DNA of 5,467 nucleotides from Phycisphaerales bacterium (lineage in GTDB: Bacteria; Planctomycetota; Phycisphaerae; Phycisphaerales; UBA1924): contig JAJDDL010000072.1 of NCBI GenBank assembly GCA_029260335.1, positions 1-5,467 of the forward strand. The letters are read 5' to 3'. Below the pieces are notes generated by a model. That model worked only from the letters and a program-made list of their open reading frames with translations, made no database searches and had not been told where the DNA came from. Below are positions 1 to 4,844 of the stretch, in pieces. The stretch's first letter is position 1, and each line of letters opens with the position of its first letter. The position numbers and the translations under genes are program-made.

Positions 1-59
1 CGGCGGAGGCCGTCGCGGCGGCTGGTAAGCCAACCACGGCTGCAAAGCCAACCGTTTGA
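1..59 (+). CDS. 3' tail of an upstream plus-strand gene (frame ambiguous)
   Basis: A plus-strand gene must end here, because a strong plus-strand terminator follows at 81-107. Two frames are credible. Frame 3 reads AEAVAAAGKPTTAAKPTV and stops with TGA at 57-59. It has an Ala/Lys/Pro/Thr-rich low-complexity tail with a repeated AAG CCA ACC codon block, as seen on some ribosomal or nucleic-acid-binding proteins. Frame 2 reads GGGRRGGW and stops with TAA at 26-28, which would suit a glycine-rich RNA-binding protein. The codon repeat and the shorter distance to the terminator slightly favour frame 3. Too little is present to name the product. Confidence 0.4.
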   Translation, partial: AEAVAAAGKPTTAAKPTV

Positions 60-73
60 TCAGTAACTGATCA
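57..73. repeat. 17-nt perfect palindrome over the stop codon
   Basis: TGATCAGT-A-ACTGATCA has 8-bp arms around one central base. It overlaps the TGA at 57-59 of the preferred upstream frame and sits just before the terminator hairpin. It could be a second small hairpin in the 3' UTR or a protein-binding dyad. No function can be assigned. Confidence 0.5.
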
Positions 74-80
74 GCAACGA

Positions 81-107
81 CCGGGGCCCAATGGGCCCCG
101 GTTTTTT
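81..107 (+). terminator. Strong intrinsic (Rho-independent) terminator
   Basis: The stem is CCGGGGCCC (81-89) paired with GGGCCCCGG (93-101), nine G/C pairs around the 3-nt loop AAT, followed directly by six T (102-107). This is a textbook intrinsic terminator for transcripts running rightward. On the opposite strand the hairpin is not followed by a T run, so it should work mainly for the plus strand and ends the gene whose tail lies at the left edge. Confidence 0.93.
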
Positions 108-216
108 GTTGCGCGCCCGTTGTGTCTTGTGCATCACATGCCCGACCGTCTGGAAGCGCGTCTACCAGGAAGGGCGTCTGCCGCTTCTACTTGTACTCTT
201 CTCTCTCTCTTGTCCG

Positions 217-1245
217 CTACTTCAACTCAAGCACCGCCAGCACCGCCCGATGATCACTCGGCCATGCAAACCCAAGTCCCAGATCTTCCAGCGAAACATC
301 ACTGAACTCGCCGTTCTCGCCCACGACACTCGCGTCCATCACCCGCAGCTTCTTGACATACACAATGTCAATCCGATCCAGCACCTGCTCACCATAATCG
401 CGCCGCCCTTTGGTCCCATCGGGATACGCCGGGGTCCACGTGATGCCGGGTTTGGCGACCTCATCGCGGTGCACCGACCGATACGCGTCGACGAGGCCAT
501 CGCGCGCGAGCCAGCTCGATCCGGCAAACCGGATCTTTGCGCGCAGCGGCGAGCCGGTTGGATTGTCCACCCATCTGTCCATGCCGTGCTCAGCAGAACG
601 CTCGGTCCAGTCCAGATGCGACGGCTCGTTGAAATCGCCGGTGAGCACGATCGGAACACCGCTGGCAAGATGAGGTTCTAGCGCGTTTACTGTCTCTGCG
701 TATCCCCTTGGCTCGGGCCCCTTGTCGTACATGGCGAGCATCATCTGTTCCAGATCGTCACGCTCCAAGTCGAACTTGTCGCCGGCGTCGTGCGCCATCT
801 GCATGAGTTTCTGAATCTCATAAGGCGTGTACGGATACGGACGCCAATGGGCGTTGGCAATGGTGATCGAAGTTCCATCGAAGTTGATTTGCGCGAGATG
901 AACCGTGCCCACAGGGTCGAGCGGTTTAAGCGGCAGGCGGCTATAGATGTTCCCGGCACGAGTCCAAGGCTCACCCAACGCTTCGAGCAATGCGTCCGAG
1001 CCCGAGTCTTCCTGCACGCCCACGACATCCATATCCAGCGCCTGGATAACCGCGGCGACCTCATCGAGCCGCGACGGCCCAAACTCCTCGGGTGTGAATC
1101 CGACGTTTGACGCATTCCCGCCGCCCTGGAGGATGTTGAATGAGAGCACTCGAAGTTGTGCGGCAGCGCTCGGGTCCTCTTGAGCAAATGCCGGCCTGAT
1201 CAGGATCGTGCTCAGCGCGCCTACTGCAAAGGCAAGCAGTTTCAT
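217..1245 (-). CDS. Secreted endonuclease/exonuclease/phosphatase (EEP) family protein
   Basis: This 342-residue protein has the EEP metal-dependent phosphodiesterase/phosphatase fold. Residues 1-21 look like a Sec signal peptide (MK, hydrophobic LLAFAVGALSTILI, then Ala-Phe-Ala before Gln22), so the enzyme is probably exported. The family's catalytic motifs all appear in order: SFNI (Asn37), VQED (Glu79), NAHW (His133), TGDFNE (Asp204, Asn206), LDRIDIVY (Asp290, Asp293) and WPSDHR (Asp331, His332). An active enzyme is therefore likely, but the substrate (nucleic acid, phospholipid or phosphorylated sugar/inositol) cannot be read from sequence. The start at 1245 is chosen over the longer reading frame (to 1473) because it begins a clean signal peptide and has AAGGAGG 7 nt upstream. 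The longer version would overlap the divergent RidA gene and adds an arginine-rich, non-signal leader. Confidence 0.92.
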   Translation of the reverse strand: MKLLAFAVGALSTILIRPAFAQEDPSAAAQLRVLSFNILQGGGNASNVGFTPEEFGPSRLDEVAAVIQALDMDVVGVQEDSGSDALLEALGEPWTRAGNIYSRLPLKPLDPVGTVHLAQINFDGTSITIANAHWRPYPYTPYEIQKLMQMAHDAGDKFDLERDDLEQMMLAMYDKGPEPRGYAETVNALEPHLASGVPIVLTGDFNEPSHLDWTERSAEHGMDRWVDNPTGSPLRAKIRFAGSSWLARDGLVDAYRSVHRDEVAKPGITWTPAYPDGTKGRRDYGEQVLDRIDIVYVKKLRVMDASVVGENGEFSDVSLEDLGLGFAWPSDHRAVLAVLELK

Positions 1246-1252
1246 ACCGTGT

Positions 1253-1259
1253 CCTCCTT
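1253..1259 (-). promoter_or_regulatory. Shine-Dalgarno fixing the EEP start
   Basis: On the minus strand AAGGAGG lies 7 nt before the ATG at 1245. This decides the start in favour of the signal-peptide version of the EEP protein over the longer open frame. Confidence 0.85.
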
Positions 1260-1285
1260 GGGCACTCAAGCTTGGGCGATTCAAG

Positions 1286-1331
1286 CGAGAGCCGCCCTCG
1301 GCAATCATACTGTGACGGTTCAAGGCTCTCG
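1286..1331. repeat. Inverted repeat in the EEP/ridA divergent region
   Basis: CGAGAGCC (1286-1293) and GGCTCTCG (1324-1331) are perfect 8-bp inverted arms 30 bp apart. Each arm is next to a direct TTCAAG (1280-1285 and 1319-1324). The spacer contains TATGAT on the minus strand (1304-1309), a plausible -10 element for the EEP gene, though no good -35 is seen at the usual distance. The arrangement could be a regulator-binding site between the divergent genes, or a chance symmetry. Confidence 0.4.
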
Positions 1332-1391
1332 GGTGATTCTCTGGCGAGTTCTGATTCGCCGGGCGTTCTCGATTACCGGTAGACTGCTCCC

Positions 1392-1847
1392 ATGGGCAGA
1401 ATCTCTGATCGCCTTGAGGAGTTGGGCATCGGGCTTGCAGAGCCGCACGCGCCGGTCGCCGACTATCTGCCATGCAAGTTGAGCGGGACGACGCTCTACG
1501 TCTCTGCGCGGGTCAGCCAGGCTCGGGGCGTGGTTGGCGCGGACCTGAAGATTCCAGAGGCCAAGGCCGCCGCTCGCGAGACGGCCCTGCATCTGCTCAG
1601 TATCATCCAGGCCGACATCGGCGATCTGGACCGAATCAAATCGATCGACATGGTCCGCGGCTTCGTGCGCTCGGCACCCACGTTCACCCAACAGCCCCTT
1701 GTCATCGACGGCGCTTCAGAAGTGCTCATCGAAATCTTCGGCGAGAACGGCAGGCACGCCCGAACCGCGACGGGCGCGGCTCAACTCCCCTTCGGAGCCG
1801 CTATTCAACTTGACATGATTCTGCAGTTGCGCGCGACCGTGCCCTGA
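1392..1847 (+). CDS. RidA/YjgF/UK114 family protein (longer subgroup)
   Basis: This 151-residue protein belongs to the Rid (YjgF/YER057c/UK114, endoribonuclease L-PSP) family. The best-known members hydrolyse reactive enamine/imine intermediates made by PLP enzymes. It is about 20 residues longer than E. coli RidA, as in the subgroup with an N-terminal LEELG..L..P...V.NY-type segment. Subgroup-like features are AAARETALHLLSIIQ (59-73), GDLDRI (77-82), GFVRSAP (90-96) and the C-terminal GRHARTATGAAQLPFGAA (120-137). Arg124 aligns with the carboxylate-binding arginine of RidA (Arg105 in E. coli). The usual IEIE segment reads IQLD (138-141), and the usual YxSGQ reads YVSAR, so deaminase activity is not assured. 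There is no clear Shine-Dalgarno before the ATG. The gene diverges from the EEP gene and converges on the desaturase. The family call is firm, the precise reaction is not. Confidence 0.9.
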   Translation: MGRISDRLEELGIGLAEPHAPVADYLPCKLSGTTLYVSARVSQARGVVGADLKIPEAKAAARETALHLLSIIQADIGDLDRIKSIDMVRGFVRSAPTFTQQPLVIDGASEVLIEIFGENGRHARTATGAAQLPFGAAIQLDMILQLRATVP

Positions 1848-1870
1848 CCCAACTGCTCCACACTCCTACG

Positions 1871-1943
1871 AGCCCGAAGCGCAAGCGAGGTAGATGTATC
1901 CCGTGCGTTCAAGCCGAAGAAGAACCTCGGCGTCGGGCTTGCA
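1871..1943. repeat. Fold-back built from two inverted intergenic repeat copies
   Basis: Between the convergent ridA and desaturase genes lies AGCCCGAAGCGCAAGCGAGG (1871-1890), followed at 1924-1943 by a degenerate inverted copy. Paired segments are AGCCCGA (1871-1877) with TCGGGCT (1933-1939), and CGAGGT (1886-1891) with ACCTCG (1924-1929). A competing small hairpin is GCCGA (1913-1917) with TCGGC (1927-1931). No T run follows on either strand, so it is not a canonical terminator, although its place between convergent 3' ends would suit a bidirectional transcript end. I recall the first sequence as a frequent intergenic motif in planctomycetes. That recall is not tested here. Confidence 0.6.
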
Positions 1944-1970
1944 AGAATCAAACAGAGGTCAACCACGATT

Positions 1971-1998
1971 GCATCACGCGTCGCGCTTCGCATCACGC
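1971..1998. repeat. Short direct repeat GCATCACGC, two copies
   Basis: GCATCACGC occurs at 1971-1979 and again at 1990-1998, a 19-bp period, just past the 3' end of the desaturase gene. Two copies are too few to call an array. Confidence 0.4.
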
Positions 1999-2000
1999 AT

Positions 2001-3008
2001 TCAAGCCGCCTGATCCGCCGTCGGCTGCTCTTCTTGCTCTGCGGTCGCCTGAGCCTTCTGAGCCTGGCGCTGCGCATGGCGGACATGTCGAGGCTGGGTG
2101 ACCTTGGTCGCCAAACCCATCCATTGCAGGAGCTTGATGTTGAGATACGTCAGGTCCAACTCCCACCATTTGTGCCGATTAGACGCACTCGCCTGGTCGG
2201 CGTGATGGTTGTTGTGCCAGCCCTCGCCCACGGCGAGCAATGCCACGAGCCAGTTGTTCCGGCTTTGATCGTCGATGTCATGGTTGCGGTATCCGAACGT
2301 GTGCGTCACCGAGTTCACCGACCAGGTAATGTGCCAGATCGCGACAACACGCACGAACACGCCCCAGATCAACAAGCTTGCGGCCATCTGCAAGCCCCCG
2401 GCGATCACCGCACCCGGTGCCGCGCCGATAGCACCGATCGCAAAGCCCACCGCCCCAAAGAGCAGCACCTGGATGACAAAGTACCAGACCCAGTTGTACG
2501 ACTTTTCGAGCCGCATGTAGAACGGGTCTTTCAGGACATCGGGCGCGTACTTGCCCAGGGTTGAGAGGCTGTGCGTGCTCGAGTTCTTCACGCAAAGCCA
2601 ACCCACATGCGCCCACAAGAACGTCACCAGCGGCGTGTGCGGGTCTTCCTGATGATCCGAGTGCTGGTGGTGATACCGATGCACCGCGACCCACTTCGCG
2701 GGCGTGTCCTGCAGACAGCAAAGCGCGAGCACCACATACGCATGCTCAAGCCATTTCGGTAGCATGACCGCCCGATGCGTCAGCACGCGGTGATAGCACA
2801 GGTTGATGCTCTGGCCGAAGAAGAACACACCCACGACCATCGTGATGAGCCCCGTCCAACTGAACAGCCAAGGCAGCAGCGCGAACGCGGCAATCGCGTG
2901 CACGGTGCCAAGCGAAATGACGTAGTGCCAGTTGACTCGTGCGGGGACGATGCAATCGGGCAGTGGAAGGCGTTCTCGCGCGTGAGCCAAGGGAGTTCTC
3001 CGAGCCAA
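2001..3008 (-). CDS. Acyl-CoA / delta-9 type membrane fatty acid desaturase
   Basis: This 335-residue integral membrane di-iron desaturase (OLE1/stearoyl-CoA desaturase type) puts a double bond into saturated acyl chains and so adjusts membrane fluidity. All three histidine boxes are present: HRVLTH (His73, His78), HRYHH (His110, 113, 114) and HNNHH (His265, 268, 269). The family's WSVNSVTHTFG block adds His236. Hydrophobic segments lie at about 30-67, 88-99 and 172-225. There is no fused cytochrome b5, so an external electron donor is implied. The last 25 residues are a Gln/Ala/Glu-rich tail. The start is weak: TTG at 3006-3008 with no Shine-Dalgarno, and an in-frame stop only 11 codons upstream (3042-3044). 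No in-frame ATG precedes Met57, which is already in the membrane region, so TTG is the best available choice. Family assignment is near certain; the double-bond position and acyl carrier are inferred. Confidence 0.95.
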   Translation of the reverse strand: MARRTPLAHARERLPLPDCIVPARVNWHYVISLGTVHAIAAFALLPWLFSWTGLITMVVGVFFFGQSINLCYHRVLTHRAVMLPKWLEHAYVVLALCCLQDTPAKWVAVHRYHHQHSDHQEDPHTPLVTFLWAHVGWLCVKNSSTHSLSTLGKYAPDVLKDPFYMRLEKSYNWVWYFVIQVLLFGAVGFAIGAIGAAPGAVIAGGLQMAASLLIWGVFVRVVAIWHITWSVNSVTHTFGYRNHDIDDQSRNNWLVALLAVGEGWHNNHHADQASASNRHKWWELDLTYLNIKLLQWMGLATKVTQPRHVRHAQRQAQKAQATAEQEEQPTADQAA

Positions 3009-3091
3009 CGCCCAGAGAAACCCCGGGGCAGCGCATATAGCTTATGCGACAGCCACGGCTCGCCAAATCGAGCGCCAGGGGAATTGTTTGT

Positions 3092-3129
3092 ATCCGATGT
3101 CGGATTGTCGGTAAGAACACATCCGATTA
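3092..3129. promoter_or_regulatory. ATCCGA/TCGGAT dyad with extra half-sites, upstream of the desaturase
   Basis: ATCCGA-TG-TCGGAT (3092-3105) is a perfect 6+2+6 dyad. A further ATCCGA follows at 3121-3126, and TGTCGG is directly repeated at 3098-3103 and 3106-3111. The cluster lies 84-118 bp upstream of the desaturase start. A weak minus-strand promoter (TTCTTA, 17 nt, GATACA) would place the dyad between and over its core elements. This looks like a repressor operator, but the regulator is unknown and the promoter match is poor. Confidence 0.45.
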
Positions 3130-3153
3130 ATTCAGAATGGTCTTCGCACGCCG

Positions 3154-3176
3154 GTGAGATTGATATTCAATCTCAC
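3154..3176. promoter_or_regulatory. 10-bp-arm palindrome upstream of the desaturase
   Basis: GTGAGATTGA (3154-3163) and TCAATCTCAC (3167-3176) are perfect inverted arms around TAT. No T run follows on either strand, so an intrinsic terminator for the SnoaL gene is not favoured. The length, AT-rich centre and position 146 bp upstream of the desaturase start suit a dimeric regulator's operator. A transcript hairpin is the alternative. Confidence 0.5.
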
Positions 3177-3193
3177 ACCCCTGCGGTCCTGCA

Positions 3194-3213
3194 AGCCCGA
3201 CGCGCGAGCAAGG
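3194..3213 (+). repeat. Second copy of the AGCCCGAAGCGCAAGCGAGG-like intergenic motif
   Basis: AGCCCGACGCGCGAGCAAGG matches the copy at 1871-1890 at 17 of 20 positions, and TGCAAGCCCGACGC (3190-3203) is identical to the reverse complement of 1930-1943. It lies just past the 3' end of the SnoaL gene, again outside any coding region. A nearby inverted pair AGGTGA (3211-3216) and TCACCT (3249-3254) could fold with it. Confidence 0.55.
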
Positions 3214-3274
3214 TGACACCAGGTTCGTTCGAGTGCCCGCAACGCGACTCACCTGGAAGAGCACGACCTAGGCA

Positions 3275-3652
3275 CTACCCCATGTGATAGAAAAACTCCT
3301 CCCGCGCCACCTTCCCGTCCTTAACGGTGTAGAGCCCGACCTCCTGCATCTGGAAGCGCTGCCCGGCCATCGGCCCGCTGTTGGGCGTCACATCGAGCTT
3401 GAAATGCACCGTGAACCGATCGTCGTGCGGATACGGCCCATCGACCTCACACGAGTGCACCTCGTTGCTCGATTCCCATTGCTCGGTCTTGCCGCGCACC
3501 GCGTCGAGCCCTCGCACCTCCCGGCCCTCGCCGGACAAGTCTTGAGCCTCGACACTCACGATGTCCTCGGCGTACACGGCCTCCAGCGCACCTCTGAAAT
3601 CGCCGGCGCGGCACATCTCGACAAGCTTGTTTCCAACTTCAAATGCAGACAT
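3275..3652 (-). CDS. SnoaL-like / NTF2-like (nuclear transport factor 2 fold) protein
   Basis: This 125-residue protein has the look of the SnoaL-like branch of the NTF2 alpha+beta-cone fold. It has an N-terminal helix and the typical AGDFRGALEAVYAEDIVSVEA segment (residues 16-36, a helix then the first strand), an RGLDAVRGK block (47-55), and alternating strands FTVHFKLDV and EVGLYTVKDGKVAREEFFYHM near the end. The family includes small isomerases, hydrolases and binding proteins, and substrates vary too widely to infer one. There is no signal peptide, so it is probably cytoplasmic. The ATG at 3652 has AAGGAGG five bases upstream, and a promoter sits 36 bp before it. It is probably transcribed alone. 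The desaturase downstream is 266 bp away with its own candidate control region. Confidence 0.82.
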   Translation of the reverse strand: MSAFEVGNKLVEMCRAGDFRGALEAVYAEDIVSVEAQDLSGEGREVRGLDAVRGKTEQWESSNEVHSCEVDGPYPHDDRFTVHFKLDVTPNSGPMAGQRFQMQEVGLYTVKDGKVAREEFFYHMG

Positions 3653-3687
3653 GAGAGCCTCCTTGAGTGGTTCATACCGCGAACCTC

Positions 3688-3715
3688 ACGATACCGGTTT
3701 GCGAAGCTGTGTCAA
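3688..3715 (-). promoter_or_regulatory. Sigma70-type promoter of the SnoaL-like gene
   Basis: On the minus strand a perfect -35 TTGACA (3710-3715) is followed after 16 nt by TATCGT (3688-3693), four of six matches to the -10 consensus. An AT-rich stretch lies just upstream (3716-3733). A transcript starting near 3681 would have a leader of about 28 nt ending in the AAGGAGG ribosome site (3658-3664) before the ATG at 3652. Confidence 0.65.
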
Positions 3716-3733
3716 GTTGAAAAATAGGCTTTT

Positions 3734-3758
3734 GTTCGGTGTGCCAAATCACCCAAAC
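3734..3758 (-). terminator. Candidate terminator after the nitroreductase gene
   Basis: On the minus strand GTTTGG-GTG pairs with CAC-A-CCGAAC (one bulged A, one G-T pair) around the six-base loop ATTTGG. This gives nine pairs starting eight bases after the nitroreductase stop. The T run (3719-3724 region, reading TATTTTT on the minus strand) begins several bases beyond the stem instead of directly after it, so this is a weak match to an intrinsic terminator. Confidence 0.35.
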
Positions 3759-3766
3759 TTCTGCAA

Positions 3767-4369
3767 CTAGAACCGATTGGATATCACCACCTCATCGAGC
3801 CCCAACTGCCCCGGCTTCGGCCAAGGGTCCTTCGTGCCCTTGCCGATCGCGACCATCGGCCCCATCGCGTGATCCGCCGGAAGGTTGATGAGCTGAGCAA
3901 CCTTCTCGATATCAAACCCGATCATCGGGCACGAGTCGTAGCCCATGGCCTTCGCCGCGAGCATGAGCGTCATCATCGCCATGCCGATCGAACGCTGCGC
4001 CTCGTCGCGCTGCAGCTGCGTTCGCCCCTCGTGGAACGGACCCATCCAGCCGACCAAGAGCTCGGCAACCTCCTGCGGCGCGTTCTGCCAGTATCGCTCC
4101 GGCTGCTTCTGCCACGCCTGCACGTCCGCGGTCATCAGAATCAGAAGCGACGCGTCGGTCATCTGGGCCTGATCGTTGCCGTTCTCGCGAATCTGCTTGC
4201 GCAACGCCGGATCGTCGACGACAACAAACCGCCAGTGCTGAATATTGAAACTCGTCGGCGACTGGATCGCCGCTTCCAAGAGCTTGCTCTTCTCGGCGTC
4301 GCTCATCCGGTGATCCGGATCGAACCCCTTCATTGCCCTACGTGCATAAATAGCTTCAAACGTGTCCAT
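3767..4369 (-). CDS. Nitroreductase family protein (FMN-dependent NAD(P)H oxidoreductase)
   Basis: This 200-residue protein is of normal length for the nitroreductase fold, a homodimeric flavoprotein that reduces nitro compounds, quinones or enals with NAD(P)H. Family hallmarks are the N-terminal ARRAMKGFDP (Arg10-Arg11 expected to contact the FMN phosphate), LLEAAIQSPTSFNIQHWRF (30-48, with Ser37, Ser40, Asn42, Gln44 and Trp46), the helical SIGMAMMTLMLAAKAMGYDSCPM (127-149) and the closing PMVAIGKG (171-178). The start at 4369 is preferred to a GTG at 4393 because AAGGAG stands 7 nt before it and homologues begin near the MDTFEAIYARR segment. It lies 90 bp after the SUI1-like gene on the same strand, so cotranscription is possible. 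A candidate terminator follows. The substrate is unknown. Confidence 0.93.
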   Translation of the reverse strand: MDTFEAIYARRAMKGFDPDHRMSDAEKSKLLEAAIQSPTSFNIQHWRFVVVDDPALRKQIRENGNDQAQMTDASLLILMTADVQAWQKQPERYWQNAPQEVAELLVGWMGPFHEGRTQLQRDEAQRSIGMAMMTLMLAAKAMGYDSCPMIGFDIEKVAQLINLPADHAMGPMVAIGKGTKDPWPKPGQLGLDEVVISNRF

Positions 4370-4376
4370 ACCGTTT

Positions 4377-4382
4377 CTCCTT
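4377..4382 (-). promoter_or_regulatory. Shine-Dalgarno fixing the nitroreductase start
   Basis: AAGGAG on the minus strand lies 7 nt before the ATG at 4369. It would fall inside the coding region if the upstream GTG at 4393 were used, so it supports the shorter protein. Confidence 0.8.
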
Positions 4383-4459
4383 GCCCCATCCACCGAGGCG
4401 AGGGTATCACCGCGCTAGGGCTGGAGCCATCGGCGGCACAGCAACGACCGGCGAGAGAC

Positions 4460-4831
4460 TCAGCCTCCCGCGGCCTTCGCGGCATATCCCATCTTCTTGA
4501 GCTTCGCAACGATCGCGTCGCGATGGTCGCCCTGGATCACCAGGTCGTTCTCGGCGATGCCGCCGCCCGTCCCAAGAGACGTGCGAAGTTCCTTCAGCAA
4601 GGCCTTGAGATCGGTCGGCCCGCCCTCGGCCGTGCTCGACAGCTCGGTGACAACCGTGCACCACTTGCCCCGTCGTTTCTCTCGCCGGACACGCGGGTGA
4701 ATGTCGGTTGGCAAAGAGAGCTCGCCCTCGGCAGTGCGGGGGCAGGTGCAACGACCGTCCCCATCCAGTGGTTTGCCGCAGTGCTTGCAGGTCACCGGTT
4801 GCTCGAGCGAGGTGCCATCGAAGAGTCCCAT
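4460..4831 (-). CDS. SUI1/eIF1-like translation factor (YciH family) with N-terminal cysteine cluster
   Basis: This 123-residue protein has a C-terminal SUI1 domain (about 47-120), the fold shared by eukaryotic eIF1, archaeal aIF1 and bacterial YciH. It has a basic RREKRRGKW entry (49-57), the glycine-rich LGTGGGI loop (86-92) and VIQGDHRDAIVAKLKKMGY (98-116), close to the IQGDKRD segment of E. coli YciH. The usual Cys before the GG is Thr here. eIF1 acts in start-codon selection on the small ribosomal subunit; the bacterial role is less settled. Residues 15-30 hold CKHC...CTC (Cys15, 18, 28, 30), a likely small zinc-binding knuckle absent from E. coli YciH. There is no clear Shine-Dalgarno. 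The gene starts 13 nt after the upstream gene ends, which suggests coupled translation. Confidence 0.9.
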   Translation of the reverse strand: MGLFDGTSLEQPVTCKHCGKPLDGDGRCTCPRTAEGELSLPTDIHPRVRREKRRGKWCTVVTELSSTAEGGPTDLKALLKELRTSLGTGGGIAENDLVIQGDHRDAIVAKLKKMGYAAKAAGG

Positions 4832-4844
4832 GGCTCTAGGGTAT

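Noticed and set aside
184..213. Pyrimidine-rich (CT)n stretch downstream of the EEP gene
   Set aside because: It is short and imperfect, has no paired stem for a terminator, and shows no other feature. Positions 108-216 otherwise hold nothing I can support.
91..681. Plus-strand open frame of 196 codons opposite the EEP gene
   Set aside because: It starts inside the terminator loop and runs antisense to a gene with full catalytic motifs. The translation has no recognisable domain.
1246..1473. N-terminal extension of the EEP protein on the minus strand
   Set aside because: It lacks a ribosome site, is unlike a signal peptide, hides the real signal peptide internally, and overlaps the divergent RidA gene. 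The ATG at 1245 has AAGGAGG.
1971..1998. Possible CRISPR-like or tandem array from the GCATCACGC repeats
   Set aside because: There are only two 9-bp copies with a 10-bp spacer and no associated genes.
1805..2086. Minus-strand open frame over the convergent gap
   Set aside because: It is very Arg/Ser-rich, overlaps both ridA and the desaturase ends, and covers the intergenic repeats.
2034..2564. Plus-strand open frame opposite the desaturase
   Set aside because: It is a shadow of the histidine-box desaturase, with no domain or ribosome site.
2775..3287. Plus-strand open frame running across the desaturase 5' end and its upstream region
   Set aside because: It overlaps the desaturase coding start, its composition is not protein-like, and it would swallow the dyads. 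No family resemblance was seen.
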